Assembly: GCF_000270185.1 (NCBI RefSeq)
Contig: NC_015516.1
Coordinates: 186,001 to 250,000, forward strand
DNA: 64,000 nucleotides
Direction of reading: 5' to 3'
From: Melissococcus plutonius ATCC 35311
Lineage (GTDB): Bacteria > Bacillota > Bacilli > Lactobacillales > Enterococcaceae
Of the stretch, positions 60,038-64,000 are shown in pieces. The position numbers and the translations under genes are program-made. The notes under the pieces were generated by a model. That model did not search any database. It was not told the DNA's origin and saw only the letters and a list, made by a program, of their open reading frames with translations. Numbering within the stretch: the stretch's first letter is position 1; each line of letters begins with the position of its first letter.

Positions 60038-62119
60038 ATGGTAAGAGAATTTTCATTAGAAAACACTCGTAATATCGGTATTATGGCGCACGTTGATGCA
60101 GGTAAAACAACAACAACTGAGCGTATTTTATATTATACTGGTAAAATCCATAAAATTGGTGAAACACATGAAGGTGCTTCACAAATGGACTGGATGGAAC
60201 AAGAACAAGAACGCGGAATTACCATTACTTCTGCTGCAACAACAGCCCAATGGAAAGGATACCGTGTAAACATCATTGATACACCAGGACACGTGGATTT
60301 CACAATTGAAGTTCAACGTTCACTACGTGTATTAGATGGTGCTGTAACTGTTCTTGATTCACAATCTGGTGTGGAACCCCAAACAGAAACAGTTTGGCGT
60401 CAAGCAACTGAATATAAGGTACCACGTATTGTCTTTTGTAATAAAATGGATAAAATTGGTGCAGATTTCTTATATTCAGTAGAAACATTGCATGATCGTT
60501 TACAAGCAAATGCTCATCCAATTCAATTGCCAATTGGTGCTGAAGATAATTTCACTGGTATCATTGATTTAATCAAGATGAAAGCTGAAATTTATACAAA
60601 TGATCTAGGTACAGATATAAAAGAAACAGATATTCCTGAAGATCATTTAGAGCAAGCAAACGAATGGCGTGAAAAATTAATCGAAGCTGTTGCAGAAACA
60701 GATGAAGATTTAATGATGAAATATCTTGATGGCGAAGAAATTACAGTTGACGAACTAAAAGCAGGAATTCGTAAAGCAACAATTAACGTTGAATTTTTCC
60801 CAGTTTTAGCTGGTTCAGCATTCAAGAACAAAGGAGTTCAATTAATGTTGGACGCTGTTCTTGATTACCTACCTTCACCACTTGATATTGATGCAATCAA
60901 GGGAGTAAATCCAAAAACAGACGAAGAAACAACTCGCCCAGCAGATGATGAAGGTCCATTTGCTTCATTAGCATTTAAAGTAATGACAGATCCATTTGTA
61001 GGTCGTTTAACTTTCTTCCGTGTGTATTCTGGTGTTCTTGATAGTGGTTCATATGTTTTAAATGCTTCAAAAGATAAAAAAGAACGTATTGGCCGTATTC
61101 TTCAAATGCATGCAAATACAAGAAATGAAATTGATCGGGTTTACTCTGGTGATATTGCTGCTGCTGTAGGACTAAAAGATACAACGACAGGTGATACGCT
61201 ATGTTCTCAAGATTCACCAGTAATTCTTGAATCCATTGAATTTCCTGATCCTGTTATTCAGGTTGCTGTTGAACCTAAATCAAAAGCGGATCAAGATAAG
61301 ATGGGTATCGCTCTGCAAAAATTGGCAGAAGAAGATCCTTCTTTCCGTGTTGAAACAAACGTTGAAACTGGAGAAACAGTTATCTCTGGAATGGGTGAAC
61401 TTCATTTAGATGTCTTGGTAGATCGTATGAAACGTGAATTCAAGGTAGATGCCAATGTAGGAGCACCACAGGTATCTTATCGTGAAACGTTCCGTGCAGC
61501 AACTAAGGCAGAAGGAAAATTTGTTCGTCAGTCTGGTGGTAAAGGACAATACGGTCATGTATGGGTTGAATTTACGCCAAACGAAGAAGGAAAAGGCTTT
61601 GAATTTGAAAATGCAATTGTTGGTGGTGTTGTTCCTCGCGAATACATTCCTGCTGTTGAAAAAGGGTTACAAGATTCAATGAATAATGGCGTACTTGCTG
61701 GTTATCCATTGGTTGATATCAAGGCTAAACTTTATGATGGTTCTTACCATGATGTCGATTCAAATGAAACAGCCTTTCGTGTAGCTGCATCTATGGCATT
61801 ACGTGCTGCAGCCAAAAATGCAAAACCAGTTATTTTAGAACCAATGATGAAAGTAATTATTACAGTACCAGAAGATTACTTAGGTGATATTATGGGACAT
61901 GTTACAAGTCGTCGTGGACGTGTAGAAGGCATGGAAGCACATGGAAACTCACAAATCGTGAATGCTATTGTTCCATTGGCTGAAATGTTTGGTTATGCAA
62001 CAACTTTACGTTCATCTACACAGGGACGTGGTACATTTATGATGGTATTTGATCATTATGAAGATGTACCAAAATCTGTTCAAGAAGATATTATTAAGAA
62101 AAATGGTGGTAATGCTTAA
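60038..62119 (+). CDS. fusA: Elongation factor G
   Basis: A 693-residue EF-G translocase. G1 [13 protein letters not shown], switch [11 protein letters not shown]4 CNKMDK, then domains II-V including the domain IV tip region ([10 protein letters not shown]) and [12 protein letters not shown]. No truncation or obvious fusidic-acid-type change is visible. Third gene of the str operon; GAGAGGAG site. Confidence 0.99.
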   Translation: MVREFSLENTRNIGIMAHVDAGKTTTTERILYYTGKIHKIGETHEGASQMDWMEQEQERGITITSAATTAQWKGYRVNIIDTPGHVDFTIEVQRSLRVLDGAVTVLDSQSGVEPQTETVWRQATEYKVPRIVFCNKMDKIGADFLYSVETLHDRLQANAHPIQLPIGAEDNFTGIIDLIKMKAEIYTNDLGTDIKETDIPEDHLEQANEWREKLIEAVAETDEDLMMKYLDGEEITVDELKAGIRKATINVEFFPVLAGSAFKNKGVQLMLDAVLDYLPSPLDIDAIKGVNPKTDEETTRPADDEGPFASLAFKVMTDPFVGRLTFFRVYSGVLDSGSYVLNASKDKKERIGRILQMHANTRNEIDRVYSGDIAAAVGLKDTTTGDTLCSQDSPVILESIEFPDPVIQVAVEPKSKADQDKMGIALQKLAEEDPSFRVETNVETGETVISGMGELHLDVLVDRMKREFKVDANVGAPQVSYRETFRAATKAEGKFVRQSGGKGQYGHVWVEFTPNEEGKGFEFENAIVGGVVPREYIPAVEKGLQDSMNNGVLAGYPLVDIKAKLYDGSYHDVDSNETAFRVAASMALRAAAKNAKPVILEPMMKVIITVPEDYLGDIMGHVTSRRGRVEGMEAHGNSQIVNAIVPLAEMFGYATTLRSSTQGRGTFMMVFDHYEDVPKSVQEDIIKKNGGNA

Positions 62120-62257
62120 TATTACCAGGTTCTAGCTATTTAGGGACTATCTATTTTTAATGTTTTCGGTTAAAATAAATAAAGATGATGGGATAATTGC
62201 TAAAATTATCTATCAATAATAAATTAAAACTTACAATCTTAGGAGGAATATTTTAAA

Positions 62258-63445
62258 ATGGCTAAAGAAAAATTTGACCGTTCTAAACCCCATGTAAACA
62301 TTGGTACTATTGGACACGTTGACCATGGTAAAACTACTTTAACAGCTGCAATTGCAACTGTATTAGCTAAAAAGAGTGGCGGAGAAGCACAAACTTACGC
62401 TGATATCGATAATGCGCCAGAAGAAAAAGAACGTGGAATTACAATCAACACTTCACATATTGAATATGAAACTGCAAATCGTCACTATGCGCACGTTGAC
62501 TGCCCAGGGCATGCTGACTATGTTAAAAACATGATCACTGGTGCTGCTCAAATGGATGGAGCTATCTTAGTAGTTTCTGCTGCGGATGGTCCAATGCCTC
62601 AAACACGTGAACATATTTTACTATCACGTAACGTTGGTGTACCATATATTGTTGTTTTTTTAAACAAAATGGATATGGTAGATGATGAAGAATTATTAGA
62701 ATTAGTTGAATTAGAAGTTCGTGATTTACTATCTGAATACGACTTCCCAGGTGATGATACACCAATTATTGCTGGTTCTGCATTAAAAGCTTTGGAAGGC
62801 GATTCAGCTTACGAAGATAAAATTATGGAATTAATGGATGCTGTTGATGAATATATTCCAACTCCAGAACGTGATCATGACAAACCATTCATGATGCCAG
62901 TGGAAGATGTATTCTCTATCACTGGACGTGGTACTGTTGCTACAGGACGTGTTGAACGTGGACAAGTTCGTGTTGGGGATGAAGTTGAAATCGTTGGTAT
63001 CGCTGAAGAAACCAATAAAACAACTGTAACAGGCGTTGAAATGTTCCGTAAATTATTAGATTATGCTGAAGCTGGCGATAACATCGGTGCTTTATTACGT
63101 GGTGTTGCTCGTGAAGATATTGAACGTGGACAAGTATTGGCTAAACCAAGCTCAATTACACCACATACAAAATTTAAAGCTGAAGTATATGTTTTAACCA
63201 AAGAAGAAGGTGGCCGTCATACTCCTTTCTTCTCTAACTACCGTCCTCAATTCTACTTCCGTACAACTGATGTAACTGGTGTTGTAGAATTAGCAGAAGG
63301 TACTGAAATGGTTATGCCTGGCGATAATATTGCTATGGAAGTTGAATTAATTCATCCAATCGCTATTGAAGAAGGAACTCGCTTCTCTATTCGTGAAGGT
63401 GGACGTACTGTTGGTTCAGGCGTTGTTTCAACAATTATTAAATAA
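62258..63445 (+). CDS. tuf: Elongation factor Tu
   Basis: A 395-residue EF-Tu delivering aminoacyl-tRNA. G1 [26 protein letters not shown], and the C-terminal domain ([18 protein letters not shown]) are intact. It is 138 bp after fusA with an AGGAGG site; codon choice is strongly biased, as expected for a highly expressed gene. Confidence 0.99.
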   Translation: MAKEKFDRSKPHVNIGTIGHVDHGKTTLTAAIATVLAKKSGGEAQTYADIDNAPEEKERGITINTSHIEYETANRHYAHVDCPGHADYVKNMITGAAQMDGAILVVSAADGPMPQTREHILLSRNVGVPYIVVFLNKMDMVDDEELLELVELEVRDLLSEYDFPGDDTPIIAGSALKALEGDSAYEDKIMELMDAVDEYIPTPERDHDKPFMMPVEDVFSITGRGTVATGRVERGQVRVGDEVEIVGIAEETNKTTVTGVEMFRKLLDYAEAGDNIGALLRGVAREDIERGQVLAKPSSITPHTKFKAEVYVLTKEEGGRHTPFFSNYRPQFYFRTTDVTGVVELAEGTEMVMPGDNIAMEVELIHPIAIEEGTRFSIREGGRTVGSGVVSTIIK

Positions 63446-63500
63446 TTTGGTAAAAAATAATAAATAGATTTAACTTGAAAAAGTTAACGTACTCGGACAC

Positions 63501-63531
63501 AAGGTTGAAGAAGTATTCTTCAACCTTTTTT
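63501..63531 (+). terminator. Terminator of str operon
   Basis: AAGGTTGAAGA pairs with TTCTTCAACCTT around a tiny AGTA loop and is followed by TTTTTTC. Confidence 0.92.
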
Positions 63532-63675
63532 CATTTTATTTTAAATATATTTTTAGTAGGCAATAATTAATTGATAAATTTCTTAATTAGGATAAAAAGT
63601 ATTTAGTAGTTTTTATCAATAAATCTCTTGAAAATTACCTAAAAAAAGTGCAAAATAGAACTAATACGGTAATAA

Positions 63676-64000
<325 letters not shown>

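Overview
The window is AT-rich, low-GC Firmicute DNA. Gene content and order (EF-G/EF-Tu str operon next to gpmA, rpiA and a cdd-bmp-nup-pnp-deoD nucleoside block, coaA, guaA, a SalB-like secreted protein, an EfrAB/LmrCD-type exporter) fit the Enterococcaceae. The number of freshly broken genes, together with surface adhesin and mucin-glycan hydrolases, suggests a host-restricted lineage with a decaying genome. Melissococcus plutonius is my best guess, from knowledge and not from a search.

Layout. 1-4.5 kb: the end of a heterodimeric ABC exporter, a gamma-carbonic-anhydrase-like protein, then a deletion scar fusing a 3'-truncated wecB/mnaA to a 5'-truncated HesB-like gene. 4.5-9.1 kb: sparse DNA with one lipoprotein, a serine resolvase whose active-site Arg is replaced by Pro, and 1.6 kb of non-coding DNA holding a 46-bp near-perfect palindrome. 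9.1-14.7 kb: a Cna_B/SpaA-type wall-anchored adhesin broken by two frameshifts and one nonsense codon, then a SalB-like coiled-coil/CAP protein. 14.9-28.1 kb: a glycan and radical-enzyme region with GH127, GH20 (start codon apparently ATG to ACG), a glycyl-radical-enzyme (GRE) activase, a DeoR regulator, a GRE broken by two homopolymer indels, a transaldolase/fructose-6-phosphate-aldolase-like enzyme and a GH101 endo-alpha-N-acetylgalactosaminidase with three in-frame stops. 28.5-36.6 kb: a YesMN-type two-component system (kinase broken by two homopolymer indels) divergent from a ChvE-GguAB-type monosaccharide ABC transporter whose binding protein is broken by a stop and a 10-bp tandem duplication. 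36.9-38.6 kb: an ABC-2 transporter. 38.6-43.4 kb: a graveyard with SdpI/DUF1648 pieces, an eroded ABC-ATPase, an eroded YfhO-like membrane protein and an IS30-family remnant. 43.5-64 kb: conserved core genes: guaA, coaA, a GDSL hydrolase, an RsmC-like methyltransferase, an orphan UreI/AmiS channel, the nucleoside uptake and salvage block, gpmA, rpiA, rpsL-rpsG-fusA-tuf and the start of gmk.

How it fits together. The 14.9-36.6 kb region reads as a once-coherent module for taking glycans apart (GH101, GH20, GH127), importing monosaccharides under two-component control, and fermenting a sugar-derived substrate through a glycyl-radical lyase plus an aldolase. Most of its sensor, substrate-recognition and key catalytic genes now carry a lesion, while transporter ATPase/permease and accessory enzymes remain open. 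The nucleoside block keeps uptake, deamination and phosphorolysis, but I see no deoC, pyrimidine-nucleoside phosphorylase or phosphopentomutase. No rRNA, tRNA or CRISPR array was seen.
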